Positions 13,775 through 24,423 of a stretch of DNA of 38,142 nucleotides are shown piece by piece. The position numbers and the translations under genes are program-made. This DNA comes from Gammaproteobacteria bacterium (GTDB lineage Bacteria; Pseudomonadota; Gammaproteobacteria; Arenicellales; Poriferihabitantaceae). The stretch is taken from positions 1 to 38,142 of the forward strand of contig JAPPPS010000117.1 in assembly GCA_028817405.1 (NCBI GenBank), written 5' to 3'. Numbering within the stretch: position 1 is the stretch's first letter; every line of letters starts with the position of its first letter. The notes beneath the pieces are model-generated. The model was not told the DNA's origin. It saw only the letters and a program-made list of their open reading frames with translations, and did no database searches.

Positions 13775-15175
13775 ATGCCCAAACCCTACGACACGCCGGC
13801 TATTCGCCGCAAAGACATCGCGCATCAGGTGCATCCGTGGACCGACTTCGCCACTTTTGAGGACACCGGTTCGCTGGTGTTGGCCGACGCCGAGGGCGCG
13901 TTTGTTTGCGACTCGGACGGCAACTGGTATCTCGACGGCATCGGCGGGTTGTGGTGCGTCAATGTCGGCTACGGGCGGCGGGAAATCGCCGACGCGATGG
14001 CCGCGCAAGCCGAGAAGATGGTTTATTACTCGTCGTTCGGCGCGCACACTTCGATTCCCGCGGCCGAGTTGGCGCATAAGTTGTCCGACTTGGCGCCGCG
14101 CGGTTTGTCGCACATTCAATTCGGCACCGGCGGTTCGATGGCGAACGACACCGCGGTGCGCATGATTCATTATTACTTCAACCGTCTCGGCAAGAAAACC
14201 AAAAAGAAAATCATCACCCGCCGCGACGGTTACCATGGCAGCACCTACATGGCAATGTCGCTGACCGGCGTGGACTTCGACCACCAAGGCTTCGACATCA
14301 TCGACGACGGTTTAATCCAGCGCATCTCCGCGCCCAACACTTACCGCCGGCCGCCTGGCATGTCGGCGCAAGAATTTTGCGACGAATTAGTGCGCGAGTT
14401 CGAAGACAAAATCACCGCGCTCGGCCCCGACAATGTGGCCGCGTTGTTCGCCGAGCCGATTATGGGCGCGGGCGGCGTTATCGTCGCGCCGCCGGATTAT
14501 CATCCGCGCATGTTGGAAGTGTGCCGCAAATACGATGTGTTGTATGTCGCCGACGAAGTGGTCACCGGGTTCGGCCGGCTCGGTCACTTCTTCGCGTCGG
14601 AATCGGTGTTCAACATCGTGCCGGACATCATCACCTGCGCCAAAGGGTTGTCGTCCGCGTACGCGCCGTTGTCCGCGACCATTTTGTCGGATGAATTCTA
14701 CGATGTCATCAGCACGCCGCAGGCCGAAGGCGCGTTGTTGACGCACGGCTTCACCTACTCGGGCCATCCGGTGTGCTGCGCCGCGGGTTTGAAGAACATC
14801 GAAATCATCGAGCGCGAAGATTTATGCGGGCATGTGCGCGCGCTCGGCCCCTATTTTGAATCACAGTTGGCGACTCTCGCCGACCTCGACTTGGTCGGCG
14901 ATGTGCGCGGCAGTCATTTCATGCTGTGCGTGGAAAATGTCGCGGACAAACAAAGCAAAGCGTTGTTGGCGGACGACATTCGCGTCGGCGACCGCATCGC
15001 CGACGCGGCCCAAAAACGCGGCGTATTAGTGCGGCCGATTGGCCATCTCAATGTCCTGTCGCCGCCGTTGATTTTAACCCGCGACAACATCGACACCTTA
15101 GTCGCGACCCTGCGCGAGTCGATTGTCGAAGTGATGGATGATTTAACCCGCGAGGGACGGTGGACGCCCGCTTAA
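13775..15175 (+). CDS. Class III (omega) aminotransferase, PLP-dependent
   Basis: Transaminase moving an amino group from an omega-amine or beta-amino acid, usually to pyruvate. Family marks: LDGIGGLWCVNVGYGR (53-68), GTGGSMANDTAVR (117-129), YHGSTYMAMSLTG (153-165), DEVVTGFGR (260-268) and PLP lysine Lys290 in ITCAKGLSSAY. 466 residues, start MPKPYDTPAIRRKD. The closest look is to putrescine/beta-alanine/taurine-pyruvate transaminases. With the amidinotransferase and the carbamoylase scrap next to it, a beta-alanine or diamine substrate is reasonable but unproven. The frame is open upstream to 12683, but that part is the shadow of the amidinotransferase. A truncated relative lies at 10891. 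Confidence 0.9.
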   Translation: MPKPYDTPAIRRKDIAHQVHPWTDFATFEDTGSLVLADAEGAFVCDSDGNWYLDGIGGLWCVNVGYGRREIADAMAAQAEKMVYYSSFGAHTSIPAAELAHKLSDLAPRGLSHIQFGTGGSMANDTAVRMIHYYFNRLGKKTKKKIITRRDGYHGSTYMAMSLTGVDFDHQGFDIIDDGLIQRISAPNTYRRPPGMSAQEFCDELVREFEDKITALGPDNVAALFAEPIMGAGGVIVAPPDYHPRMLEVCRKYDVLYVADEVVTGFGRLGHFFASESVFNIVPDIITCAKGLSSAYAPLSATILSDEFYDVISTPQAEGALLTHGFTYSGHPVCCAAGLKNIEIIEREDLCGHVRALGPYFESQLATLADLDLVGDVRGSHFMLCVENVADKQSKALLADDIRVGDRIADAAQKRGVLVRPIGHLNVLSPPLILTRDNIDTLVATLRESIVEVMDDLTREGRWTPA

Positions 15176-15188
15176 CAAATCGCGGGCG
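15165..15188. terminator. hairpin at the convergent aminotransferase/aacS ends
   Basis: CGCCCGC (15165-15171), 10-nt loop, GCGGGCG (15182-15188). The stem includes the last codon and the loop contains the stop codon of the aminotransferase. There is no T-run, so it may act as a bidirectional pause or simply be a copy of the interspersed repeat. The following ~90 bp (GCGGGCGTGACGGG, GGCCGGCGATTCAAA) resemble 526-590. Confidence 0.5.
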
Positions 15189-15289
15189 TGACGGGTGGGG
15201 ATTGCGGGCGTGACGGGGTGGGGGACTGCGCATGGCGGCGGGTGGGCTATGGCCGGCGATTCAAAATAGCGCTGCGCGCCGGCAAATCT

Positions 15290-17323
<2,034 letters not shown>

Positions 17324-17336
17324 CGAGGCGTTGAGC

Positions 17337-17357
17337 GGTTAACGGTTAACGGTTAAC
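17337..17357. repeat. three tandem GGTTAAC heptamers
   Basis: GGTTAAC occurs three times head to tail just upstream of aacS. Each holds the palindrome GTTAAC. It could be an operator or a slippage product; nothing else is visible in the 104-bp gap. Confidence 0.6.
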
Positions 17358-17427
17358 TCCGGCGCGCATCACCGTCGACGCAAACATCGCATCCATCGAG
17401 CCGGCGCGCGCCGTCCAATCGCCGCAT

Positions 17428-17748
17428 TTAATACTGCGATTCCGGCACATGCACAATCAAGCCGTCCAACTGCGGGGTGATTTTGATTTGGCAACTCAAG
17501 CGGCTGGTGTCGTCCACGCCTTCGGCGAAGTCGAGCATCTCGGTTTCCAGTTCGTCTTTCGGCGGCAGTTTGTCGAGCCATGCTTTGTCGATATGCACAT
17601 GGCAAGTGGCGCAACTGCATGCGCCGCCGCATTCGGCGAGGATGCCGTCGAAATTGTTGCGCACGGCCACGCGCATGACCACCTCACCGTCGTCGGCGTC
17701 GATGGCATGCCGACTACCGTCGGCGAGAATGAAGTTGATGGTGGTCAT
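17428..17748 (-). CDS. [2Fe-2S] ferredoxin, adrenodoxin type
   Basis: Small electron carrier. Cluster ligands are in CGGACSCATC (three Cys, spacing C-x5-C-x2-C) with the fourth Cys in RLSCQI. The start MTTINFILADG at 17748 is preferred; an ATG 15 bp upstream also exists. 106 residues. It lies 24 bp after the LysE gene, at the end of a run led by two Rieske-fused enzymes, so it may pass electrons to or from them. Isc-type ferredoxin or a P450 or oxygenase partner are alternatives; no isc genes are near. Confidence 0.88.
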   Translation of the reverse strand: MTTINFILADGSRHAIDADDGEVVMRVAVRNNFDGILAECGGACSCATCHVHIDKAWLDKLPPKDELETEMLDFAEGVDDTSRLSCQIKITPQLDGLIVHVPESQY

Positions 17749-17772
17749 GCTGAACCGGTGCAACCGCGCGCG

Positions 17773-18402
17773 TCAAACAAACAAAATCGGATACAACGAA
17801 CCGGCCAACAGTACCGCGACCGTGATGTTGAACACGCGCAGTTTAACCGGGTCCGACAGCAAGCGGCGCGCCTGCACACCGGCCGCGGTCCATGTACATG
17901 TCGACAGCGTGTTGGCGACGGTAAAAACCGCCGCGACCACGAACACACTGTACAACGGCCGCGACGGCGGCGTATAGGCGCTGATGGCGGCCAACGAAAA
18001 CGCCAGGCCTTTCGGATTGACATACTGAAACAACGCGGCTTGCCAAAAAGTCAGCGGCCGACTCTTGCGCGGCGCCTCGGCACCGGCGCCGGCATCAACG
18101 CCGGCATCGGCATCCGGCGGCGCGGCGGTGGCGATTTTCCACACCAAGAACAACAGATACGCGATGCTGGCGTATTTCAGCGCGACATAACTGGCGGGGA
18201 AAGCGGCGAACACTTGCATCAATCCCAAGCCGACTAAAATCACCAACAACAAAAATCCGATGATGACGCCGGAGATATGCGGCACGCTGCGGCGAAAGCC
18301 GAAAGTCGCGCCGGAGGTCAGAAGCATCAAGTTGTTCGGGCCCGGCGTGATGGAACCGGCCAAGGTGAACACCGCCAACGCGGTGATAATTTCGATGCTC
18401 AT
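17773..18402 (-). CDS. LysE/RhtB-family amino-acid exporter
   Basis: Inner-membrane exporter of amino acids or related small amphiphiles. The N-terminus has the family signature TLAGSITPGPNNLMLLTSG and GFRRSVPHISGVIIGFLLLV. About six hydrophobic segments are present, and FWQAALFQYVNPKGLAF marks the second half. 209 residues, start MSIEIITALAV at 18402, 16 bp after the ThDP-enzyme stop. A cytoplasmic loop carries a Pro/Asp/Ala low-complexity stretch. Position suggests it exports a product or an overflow metabolite of the Rieske enzymes. Confidence 0.88.
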   Translation of the reverse strand: MSIEIITALAVFTLAGSITPGPNNLMLLTSGATFGFRRSVPHISGVIIGFLLLVILVGLGLMQVFAAFPASYVALKYASIAYLLFLVWKIATAAPPDADAGVDAGAGAEAPRKSRPLTFWQAALFQYVNPKGLAFSLAAISAYTPPSRPLYSVFVVAAVFTVANTLSTCTWTAAGVQARRLLSDPVKLRVFNITVAVLLAGSLYPILFV

Positions 18403-18418
18403 GGCGCGTTCCCCGCAA

Positions 18419-20407
18419 TCAAACCAAGTCCGGGTCGGACATGACTTCCACCAGCGCGGGGCCGTTGTGCGCGAGCGCTTTTTCCACCGCCGCATCGAGT
18501 TGCGCGGCGCCGGTGACGCGCGCGCCGAAGCCGCCGCATAACTTGGCGTAAGCGGCGAAGTTGGGGTTGTGCAACGCGGTCTGCCACACTTCCCATTCGG
18601 CGGCGCGTTGTTCTTTGCTGATTTTCCCCAACTGGTTGTTGTTGAGAACGATGTGGGTGATGTTCATGCGGTATTTAACCGCGGTGGTGAATTCCACCAT
18701 GTATTGGCCGAAACCGCCGTCGCCGCTGATGGACACCACCGGGCGGCCGCGCAACGCGTCGAAGTCCTGGGTCGCGGCCCATGCGCCGAGCGCGGCCGGC
18801 AACGCAAAGCCGATGGAGCCGAGATAACCGGACATCAACACCGACTGCCGCGCGCATTCGAAATAACGCCCGAATGAATAAGTGTTGTTGCCGACATCGA
18901 CGGCGATAATCGCGTTATCCGGAATCAACCGGGTTAACGCATCGAAGATGACCGCGGAGTTTAAACCGTTGCCGCGGTCGTCTTGGCGGCGGCTGCGTTT
19001 TTCTTCGCGCCAGATGTTCCACCGCTCGGCGACTTCGGCGCGCTGGTCGACGGTGTCGATGTCGGCATCGCCGTCCACCGCTTCGCTTAACAACTTTGCG
19101 GTGGTCGCAATCTCGCCCCACACCGGCAACGCCACCGCATGAAACTTGCCCAACGCCATGCGCTCGAAATCCACCTGAATAATCGGCCGCTTCAATGTGA
19201 TGCCGGTGTGATTGGAAAACGACGAACCGAACGCCAAAATCACATCGCATTCGTTCATAAACCAACTGGCAATCGGCGTTCCCGACCGTCCAAGTACGCC
19301 GGCCGCCAGCGGATGCGCGTCCGGCATCTGCCCCTTGCCTTTGAAAGTGGTGAGCACCGGCGCATGCAGTTTCTCCGCCAACACCGTGACTTCTTTCATC
19401 GCATGGCGCGCGCCGTAACCGGCGATGATGATGGGGCGTTTGTGTTGACGCAGCAACTCAACCGCTTGCGCGATGGCATCCGCGGCCGGGGTGATGTCGT
19501 CTTGACCGAGTCGGCCATGCGGATGACCGGGCCGGTCGCGGTCCGATGCCGCGACCGTCTGCACATCATCGGGGAAAATCAAATGCGCCGGGCGGCGTTC
19601 GACGATGGCGTTCTTGCATGCCAGACTCATCAACTCGCCATGCTTGCTGGTGTGCAGCACCGTCTGACTGAACTCGGCCACGGCTTCAAACGCCGACGCC
19701 AAATCGATTTCTTGAAACGCGCCGGGCCCGAACACCTGCACATTAACCTGGCCGGTCAACGCCAGCACCGGCGCGCGGTCCATCTTGGCGTCCCACAAGC
19801 CGGTCAACAGATTAGTCGCGCCGGGGCCGGCGATGGTTAAGCATGCGGCCGGTTTGCCGGACACTTTGGCGTAGCCGGAACACGCGAACGCGGCCGCGCC
19901 TTCGTGGCGAATGCCGTAGTATCGCAACCGCCCTTTTGCTTCCTGCGCGCGCAACGCATCGGCGAGTCCCAAGTTGGAATGCCCGACCATGCCGAATACC
20001 GATTGCACGCCCCAGTTGAGCATGGTCTCGACCATGGTGTCGGACACGGTGGGGATTCTTTCCGGCGCGGATTCCAAACCCAAGTAAATGCCGTCGGCGC
20101 GAATCTCCAGCGGATAGGTTTGCTGCCCGGTGTCTTCATGGCCGCCCGGCGGCGCGCCGGTGTGCGGGTCAAAATCCCAGCCATGCCACGGGCAACGCAG
20201 CCAGCATTTGCCGTCGTTGCCGACTTCGATGCTGCCTTCGCCCAACGGCCCGCCTTGATGCGGGCAGCGGTTGTCCATGGCGGTGTATTTGCCGTCGACA
20301 TGCGTCAGCGCGAATGACTTGGCTGCGGCGGTGACGGTTTTTACCCGGCCCTCCGGCAACTCATCCAACGCCGCGACTTGATGCCATTCGAGTTTGGTTT
20401 CGTTCAT
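18419..20407 (-). CDS. Rieske-fused thiamine-diphosphate enzyme (acetolactate synthase / pyruvate oxidase family)
   Basis: Two-part protein of 662 residues. Residues about 5-112 form a Rieske [2Fe-2S] domain, with Cys48/His50 in CPHQGG and Cys72/His75 in CPWHGW. The rest is a three-domain ThDP enzyme. It shows Glu169 (YYGIRHEGAAAFA) as the cofactor-activating Glu, GPGATNLLTGLWDA, a central FAD-type domain, and the ThDP/Mg site GDGGFGQYM...NNNQLG near the C-terminus. A Rieske domain on this scaffold is not standard for acetolactate synthase or pyruvate oxidase. The substrate is unknown; an oxidative 2-oxo-acid conversion feeding electrons into the Rieske centre is the natural guess. It lies 34 bp downstream of the second Rieske fusion and 16 bp before the LysE gene. 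Confidence 0.85.
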   Translation of the reverse strand: MNETKLEWHQVAALDELPEGRVKTVTAAAKSFALTHVDGKYTAMDNRCPHQGGPLGEGSIEVGNDGKCWLRCPWHGWDFDPHTGAPPGGHEDTGQQTYPLEIRADGIYLGLESAPERIPTVSDTMVETMLNWGVQSVFGMVGHSNLGLADALRAQEAKGRLRYYGIRHEGAAAFACSGYAKVSGKPAACLTIAGPGATNLLTGLWDAKMDRAPVLALTGQVNVQVFGPGAFQEIDLASAFEAVAEFSQTVLHTSKHGELMSLACKNAIVERRPAHLIFPDDVQTVAASDRDRPGHPHGRLGQDDITPAADAIAQAVELLRQHKRPIIIAGYGARHAMKEVTVLAEKLHAPVLTTFKGKGQMPDAHPLAAGVLGRSGTPIASWFMNECDVILAFGSSFSNHTGITLKRPIIQVDFERMALGKFHAVALPVWGEIATTAKLLSEAVDGDADIDTVDQRAEVAERWNIWREEKRSRRQDDRGNGLNSAVIFDALTRLIPDNAIIAVDVGNNTYSFGRYFECARQSVLMSGYLGSIGFALPAALGAWAATQDFDALRGRPVVSISGDGGFGQYMVEFTTAVKYRMNITHIVLNNNQLGKISKEQRAAEWEVWQTALHNPNFAAYAKLCGGFGARVTGAAQLDAAVEKALAHNGPALVEVMSDPDLV

Positions 20408-20441
20408 GATGGGATTCCGCGATTTCGATTGCGCCGCGCGC

Positions 20442-22049
20442 TCATAATTTCGTCACGCCCGCGTATTTAACCCCGCTAAGGTACGCCATGTCGCGGTTGA
20501 CGGTGGTGAGGTCGTCGGGGTTGAACGCGTTCAAGTGACGGTGGCCGCAAGCGCGCGCCAACAGTTGCATCAGTTCCACCGCGGCGCGCAGGAAACGGTT
20601 CAGGCGCGCCGCCGCATCATCGACGATGAGTCGCGCGCGCAAGTTTTGCTTTTGCGTGGCGATGCCGACCGGGCAGTTGTTGGTGTGGCAGGCGCGCATG
20701 CCGAGGCAGCCAATCGCCTGCAGCGCGGCGTTCGACAGCGCCACGCCGTCGGCGCCGAGCGCCAATGCCTTGGCAAAGTCGGCCGGGGTGCGCAAGCCGC
20801 CGGTGATGATGAGCGTGACATCCGGCGCGCTACAATCGAGATGACGGCGCGCGCGCGCCAGCGCCGGGATGGTCGGCACCGAGATGTTGTCGCGGAAAAT
20901 CAGCGGCGCGGCCCCGGTGCCGCCGCCGCGGCCGTCGAGGATGAGATAGTCAACGCCGATGTTCAACGCCGCATCGATGTCGGCTTCGATGTGCTGCGCC
21001 GACAACTTATAACCGACCGGAATGCCGCCGGTTTGCGCGCGCACTTCGGCGGCGAAGTCTTTGATGGGTTCGATGTCATGCCAATCCGGGAACCTCGACG
21101 GCGACACCGCGGCCTGGCCCACTTCCAAACCGCGCACCGCGGCGATTTTGCCTTGCACTTTGGCCCCCGGCAGATGCCCGCCGGTGCCGGTCTTTGCCGC
21201 CTGCCCGCCTTTGAAGTGAAACGCCTGACAGCGTTTTACCTTGTCCCAAGCGAAGCCGAAACGCGCCGACGCCAGTTCGTAAAAGTAGCGACCGTTGGCG
21301 GCTTGTTCTTCGTCCAGCATGCCGCCTTCGCCGGCGCAAACTCCGGTGCCGGCCGCATCCGCGCCTTTTGCCAACGCGATTTTTGCTTCCTCGGACAACG
21401 CGCCGAAACTCATGTCCGAGACCAACAACGGCATGTCGAGCGTCAACGGTTTGGCGGCGCGCGGCCCGACCACCAACTCGCTGCCGACCGCTTCACCGTC
21501 AAGCAACGGCATGCGCGCCAACTGACCGACCACGAACTGCAAGTCATCCCATGCCGGCAATCGTTTGTGACTCACGCCCATCGCCGCCATCGGTCCGTGC
21601 GCGCCTTTACTTAAACCTTCGCCCGCCAACCGGCGAATCAACTTGACATGCGGTTCATCCGGCGTGCCGACCGGGTCTTGGTATGCGCCTTGATAAGAAC
21701 CGCGGTGATACGGTTGCGGATGCGCTTGTCCCCACGCGATGATTTCGTCTTCATCGACGCATACTTTGCCGTCCTCAACCCAAGCGGTGAACTTCGGCAA
21801 CACTTCCGCGTTGTTGTATTCGCTCACGCCGGTGTCGATGCGGTAATCCCAGCCGTGCAAACCGCAGATGATGTTGTCGCCGGCGATGTAGCCGTCCGAC
21901 ATCAACGCGCCGCGGTGCGCGCATCGGCCGTATAACACCGACACCGCATCGTCGAAGCGAATCACGACCAAGTCGACATCTGAGACCAGCGCATGCGCCG
22001 GGCGACGGTCTTGCAATGCATCCCAGTCGGCGATGGATAACTTTTTCAT
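20442..22049 (-). CDS. Rieske-fused FMN-binding glutamate-synthase-like enzyme
   Basis: 535 residues. The N-terminal Rieske domain has Cys43/His45 (CAHRGA) and Cys62/His65 (CGLHGW). The remainder is the FMN half of glutamate synthase (GltB-like, as in archaeal-type GltS and MgsC): LVSDMSFGALSEEAK, CAGEGGMLDEEQ, FHFKGGQAAKTGTGG, and LILDGRGGGTGAAP. A [3Fe-4S] motif follows in CLGMRACHTNNCPVG. No glutaminase domain is present. The start MKKLSIADWD at 22049 begins the Rieske fold. It is the first gene of the minus-strand run with the Rieske ThDP enzyme, LysE and ferredoxin. It could make or oxidise glutamate or an N-alkyl-glutamate; the actual reaction is unknown. Confidence 0.85.
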   Translation of the reverse strand: MKKLSIADWDALQDRRPAHALVSDVDLVVIRFDDAVSVLYGRCAHRGALMSDGYIAGDNIICGLHGWDYRIDTGVSEYNNAEVLPKFTAWVEDGKVCVDEDEIIAWGQAHPQPYHRGSYQGAYQDPVGTPDEPHVKLIRRLAGEGLSKGAHGPMAAMGVSHKRLPAWDDLQFVVGQLARMPLLDGEAVGSELVVGPRAAKPLTLDMPLLVSDMSFGALSEEAKIALAKGADAAGTGVCAGEGGMLDEEQAANGRYFYELASARFGFAWDKVKRCQAFHFKGGQAAKTGTGGHLPGAKVQGKIAAVRGLEVGQAAVSPSRFPDWHDIEPIKDFAAEVRAQTGGIPVGYKLSAQHIEADIDAALNIGVDYLILDGRGGGTGAAPLIFRDNISVPTIPALARARRHLDCSAPDVTLIITGGLRTPADFAKALALGADGVALSNAALQAIGCLGMRACHTNNCPVGIATQKQNLRARLIVDDAAARLNRFLRAAVELMQLLARACGHRHLNAFNPDDLTTVNRDMAYLSGVKYAGVTKL

Positions 22050-22292
22050 GGCGTTGCGATGGGGAACAGGCGGCGATGGAGAACAATCGGCGGAGAATGA
22101 TTGGGCGGCGCGCAACCAACTGGCGAACCGGCAAACCGGATGTGGTTTGATAAAATCACCGGCCGCACGGCCGGCGGCGGCGCGGATTGTAATACGATTC
22201 CCCGCCGGTTTGCATCCGGGGCGCCATCCGGTTTGCTATCGTCGATTCATCGCTTCATCGCGCCACCGTCGGAGTTATCACCGTTTTCCGTC

Positions 22293-23150
22293 ATGCCCTT
22301 GCGCCACGCCATTTTGTTAACCGCCGGCTTCACGCTGCTGCTGTGGTTGCTGCATATCGTCGACGCGCAACTGTTGCCGGCCGACATCAAACCCGGCGTC
22401 TATCCGCGCCGCGCCGCCGGCCTCATCGGCATTCCGCTGGCGCCGTTGGTGCACGGCTCGTTCGGGCATCTCATTTCCAACACCCTGCCGCTGCTGATGT
22501 TGGGCAGCGGCTTGCTGTGCTTTTATCCGCGCGCCGCGCGCCTCGCGCTGCCGCTGTTGTATCTCGCGCCGGGCGTGGGCGTGTGGCTGTTCGCGCGCGA
22601 TGCCTACCACATCGGCGCCAGCGGCCTGACCTACGGCTTAATGTTCTTTTTGTTGTTCATCGGCCTGCTGCGCAAAGACCGCGCCTCGGCCGGCTTCTCC
22701 GCGGTGATTTTGTTTTTATACAGCGGCATGTTGGCCGGCTTGCTGCCGGAAGATTCCGACATCTCATTCGAATACCACCTGTTCGGCGCATTAACCGGCG
22801 CGGCCTCGGCCTTCGCCCTGCGCGCCCGCGACCCGCAACTGCCGGCCGAAAAATACGATTGGGAGTACGACCAACGCGACGAACTCGACGACCCCATCAT
22901 CGGCGACCAATGGCGCATGACCGACGACTCCACCGCGGACGCGGACGCCCCGCCGCCGGACCCGGACGACCCCGACGCCCTCTACACCATGGACGCCGAA
23001 GACGCGCTACTGGACGCGGAATGGTACGAGGGCGCAGCGGAGGAGGAAGAGGCAGAATCATGGCCGCCGGAACCCGGCGAACTCGGCGGAGAATCCCGAC
23101 TGCGGCGGGGACGGCGGCATCAGCCGCGCCGGCGATGGCGACGCCGGTGA
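22293..23150 (+). CDS. Rhomboid-family intramembrane serine protease with acidic tail
   Basis: Membrane protease of 285 residues. About six hydrophobic segments lie within residues 1-178. Visible catalytic features are His54/His59 and Asn63 in HGSFGHLISNT, nucleophile Ser110 in HIGASGLTYG, and His162 in EYHLFGALTGAASAF. After residue ~185 a long acidic cytoplasmic tail begins (Asp/Glu/Pro-rich, with DDP and EEEE runs), ending in an Arg-rich stretch RRGRRHQPRRRWRRR. Start MPLRHAILLTAG. Divergent from the Rieske operon and convergent with the ureohydrolase. The very basic end may reflect a frame change near the 3' end. Confidence 0.82.
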   Translation: MPLRHAILLTAGFTLLLWLLHIVDAQLLPADIKPGVYPRRAAGLIGIPLAPLVHGSFGHLISNTLPLLMLGSGLLCFYPRAARLALPLLYLAPGVGVWLFARDAYHIGASGLTYGLMFFLLFIGLLRKDRASAGFSAVILFLYSGMLAGLLPEDSDISFEYHLFGALTGAASAFALRARDPQLPAEKYDWEYDQRDELDDPIIGDQWRMTDDSTADADAPPPDPDDPDALYTMDAEDALLDAEWYEGAAEEEEAESWPPEPGELGGESRLRRGRRHQPRRRWRRR

Positions 23151-23177
23151 CCATCGTGTCGCCGCCCGGCGCGCCGT

Positions 23178-24191
23178 TCAATTCGCCGTCGAACTTTCCG
23201 CCGACCGGTCGGCGATTAAGCAGATGATTTCAAACAAAATCGACATCGCCACCAGCGCGGTGATTTGATTCGGCGAATCTTTGCTTGGCATCAGGCACAC
23301 CACATCGCCGCCGATGACATTGCGGCCGCGCATGCCTTGCAGGACGCGCGTGACATCGGCCATGCGCAGGCCTTCGCAACCGGCCTCGAGGTTGGCGACG
23401 CCGGGGGCCACGGTGGGGTCGAGGCAGTCCAAGTCGAAGGTGATATACAGCGGGCGGTCGCCGACGCGACGGTGGATGATGTCGATGCAGCGCTGCGCGC
23501 CTAATTCGTCGAAGGCGTCTTTGCTGATGACTTCGTAGCCCAAGTCCAAACTCGGCTCCAGCCAGTCCAGCGTGCGCGGGTTGCCGCGAATGCCGAGTTG
23601 CACGCTGTGCGCCGCGTCGACATGCCCGTCGCGCACCAGATAACTCGCCCAGTGCGCCGCGGACTTGACCGCGCCGAGGAAGTGGTCGAGGTTGTGAAAG
23701 GCGTCGGTGTGCGCGTCGAAATGCAGCAGCACGGCCTTTTCCCCGCCGCTGAGTTTTGCCTGCTTGCCGGCGATGGCTTGCAGAATGCCGCCGGTGACGG
23801 AATGGTCGCCGCCGACCGACACCGGCTTGACCCCGGCCGCGTCGATGCCGCGGTAGAACTGCGTGATGTGCTCGATGCATTTCTCGTTGTTGTTGGCGTG
23901 CGGCAGCGGCACATCGCCCAAGTCATGGATGCGGCAACTGTGCCATGGGTCGAGGTTGAACTTCATGTGCACCCGGCGGCCCAGCGCGCTGACATTCCGC
24001 ACCGCGCGCGGGCCCAGATGCTGGTCGCGCTCGGTGGTGCCGTTGCCGGTGCTGTGCGGCACCCCGACCAAGCCGATGTCGCACGCCGACAAATCCGCAT
24101 CGTGCGGACAACGAAACAACGTCGGCACGCCCCACCAATACAACCCATCCAACATCGTCGCATGGTCGCGCTGCTTTTTGGTCTCGGTCAT
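23178..24191 (-). CDS. Ureohydrolase (agmatinase/guanidinobutyrase-like)
   Basis: Binuclear-Mn enzyme splitting urea from a guanidino compound. Metal ligands visible: His130 (VGGDHSVTGG), Asp159/His161/Asp163 (HFDAHTDAF) and Asp253/Asp255 (FDLDCLDPTVAPG). 337 residues, with an N-terminal extension MTETKKQRDHATMLDGLYWWG before the core. Agmatine, guanidinobutyrate or another guanidino acid could be the substrate. The first ~70 bp of this gene and its upstream sequence are duplicated at 31522-31616, beside tRNA-Ser, on the far side of the catabolic island. The -10 TATAAT upstream lies just outside the duplicated part. Confidence 0.88.
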   Translation of the reverse strand: MTETKKQRDHATMLDGLYWWGVPTLFRCPHDADLSACDIGLVGVPHSTGNGTTERDQHLGPRAVRNVSALGRRVHMKFNLDPWHSCRIHDLGDVPLPHANNNEKCIEHITQFYRGIDAAGVKPVSVGGDHSVTGGILQAIAGKQAKLSGGEKAVLLHFDAHTDAFHNLDHFLGAVKSAAHWASYLVRDGHVDAAHSVQLGIRGNPRTLDWLEPSLDLGYEVISKDAFDELGAQRCIDIIHRRVGDRPLYITFDLDCLDPTVAPGVANLEAGCEGLRMADVTRVLQGMRGRNVIGGDVVCLMPSKDSPNQITALVAMSILFEIICLIADRSAESSTAN

Positions 24192-24215
24192 GGTGTTGCT
24201 CGGTGAAATGGCGGA
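24121..24215. repeat. 95-bp direct repeat, left copy
   Basis: Covers the ureohydrolase 5' end, its start codon and 24 bp upstream, ending in GCGGA. It matches 31522-31616 with five mismatches. The last bases (TGGCGGA) correspond to the tRNA-Ser 3' end plus CCA on the minus strand. Confidence 0.9.
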
Positions 24216-24220
24216 CGGTG

Positions 24221-24226
24221 ATTATA
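24221..24226 (-). promoter_or_regulatory. putative ureohydrolase -10 element (TATAAT)
   Basis: Perfect TATAAT on the minus strand about 30 bp before the start codon, with only a weak -35 (TTAGTG at 18 bp). It lies immediately outside the direct repeat, so this promoter would have come with the inserted block. Confidence 0.5.
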
Positions 24227-24319
24227 ACCCGCGCCGCGCAACATCACTAACCGCGAGGTCGCTCCCGGTCGGCGCGCTAAAACGCCCGGGCCGGCGCCGC
24301 TGTTGCGCGCGGCGCGCTA

Positions 24320-24347
24320 TTGACAGTCGCCGATTCCGGTGTAGCAT
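24320..24347 (+). promoter_or_regulatory. promoter of the catabolic island operon
   Basis: TTGACA (24320-24325), 16-bp spacer, TAGCAT (24342-24347), about 76 bp upstream of the hydantoinase-like start codon. Confidence 0.6.
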
Positions 24348-24423
24348 GACTCTCCCGCTGCGCGCGACAAGGCGCGCGGCGCATTCACGCGAAAGCAGCG
24401 CCACGGCCGCCGGATGTTTCACA

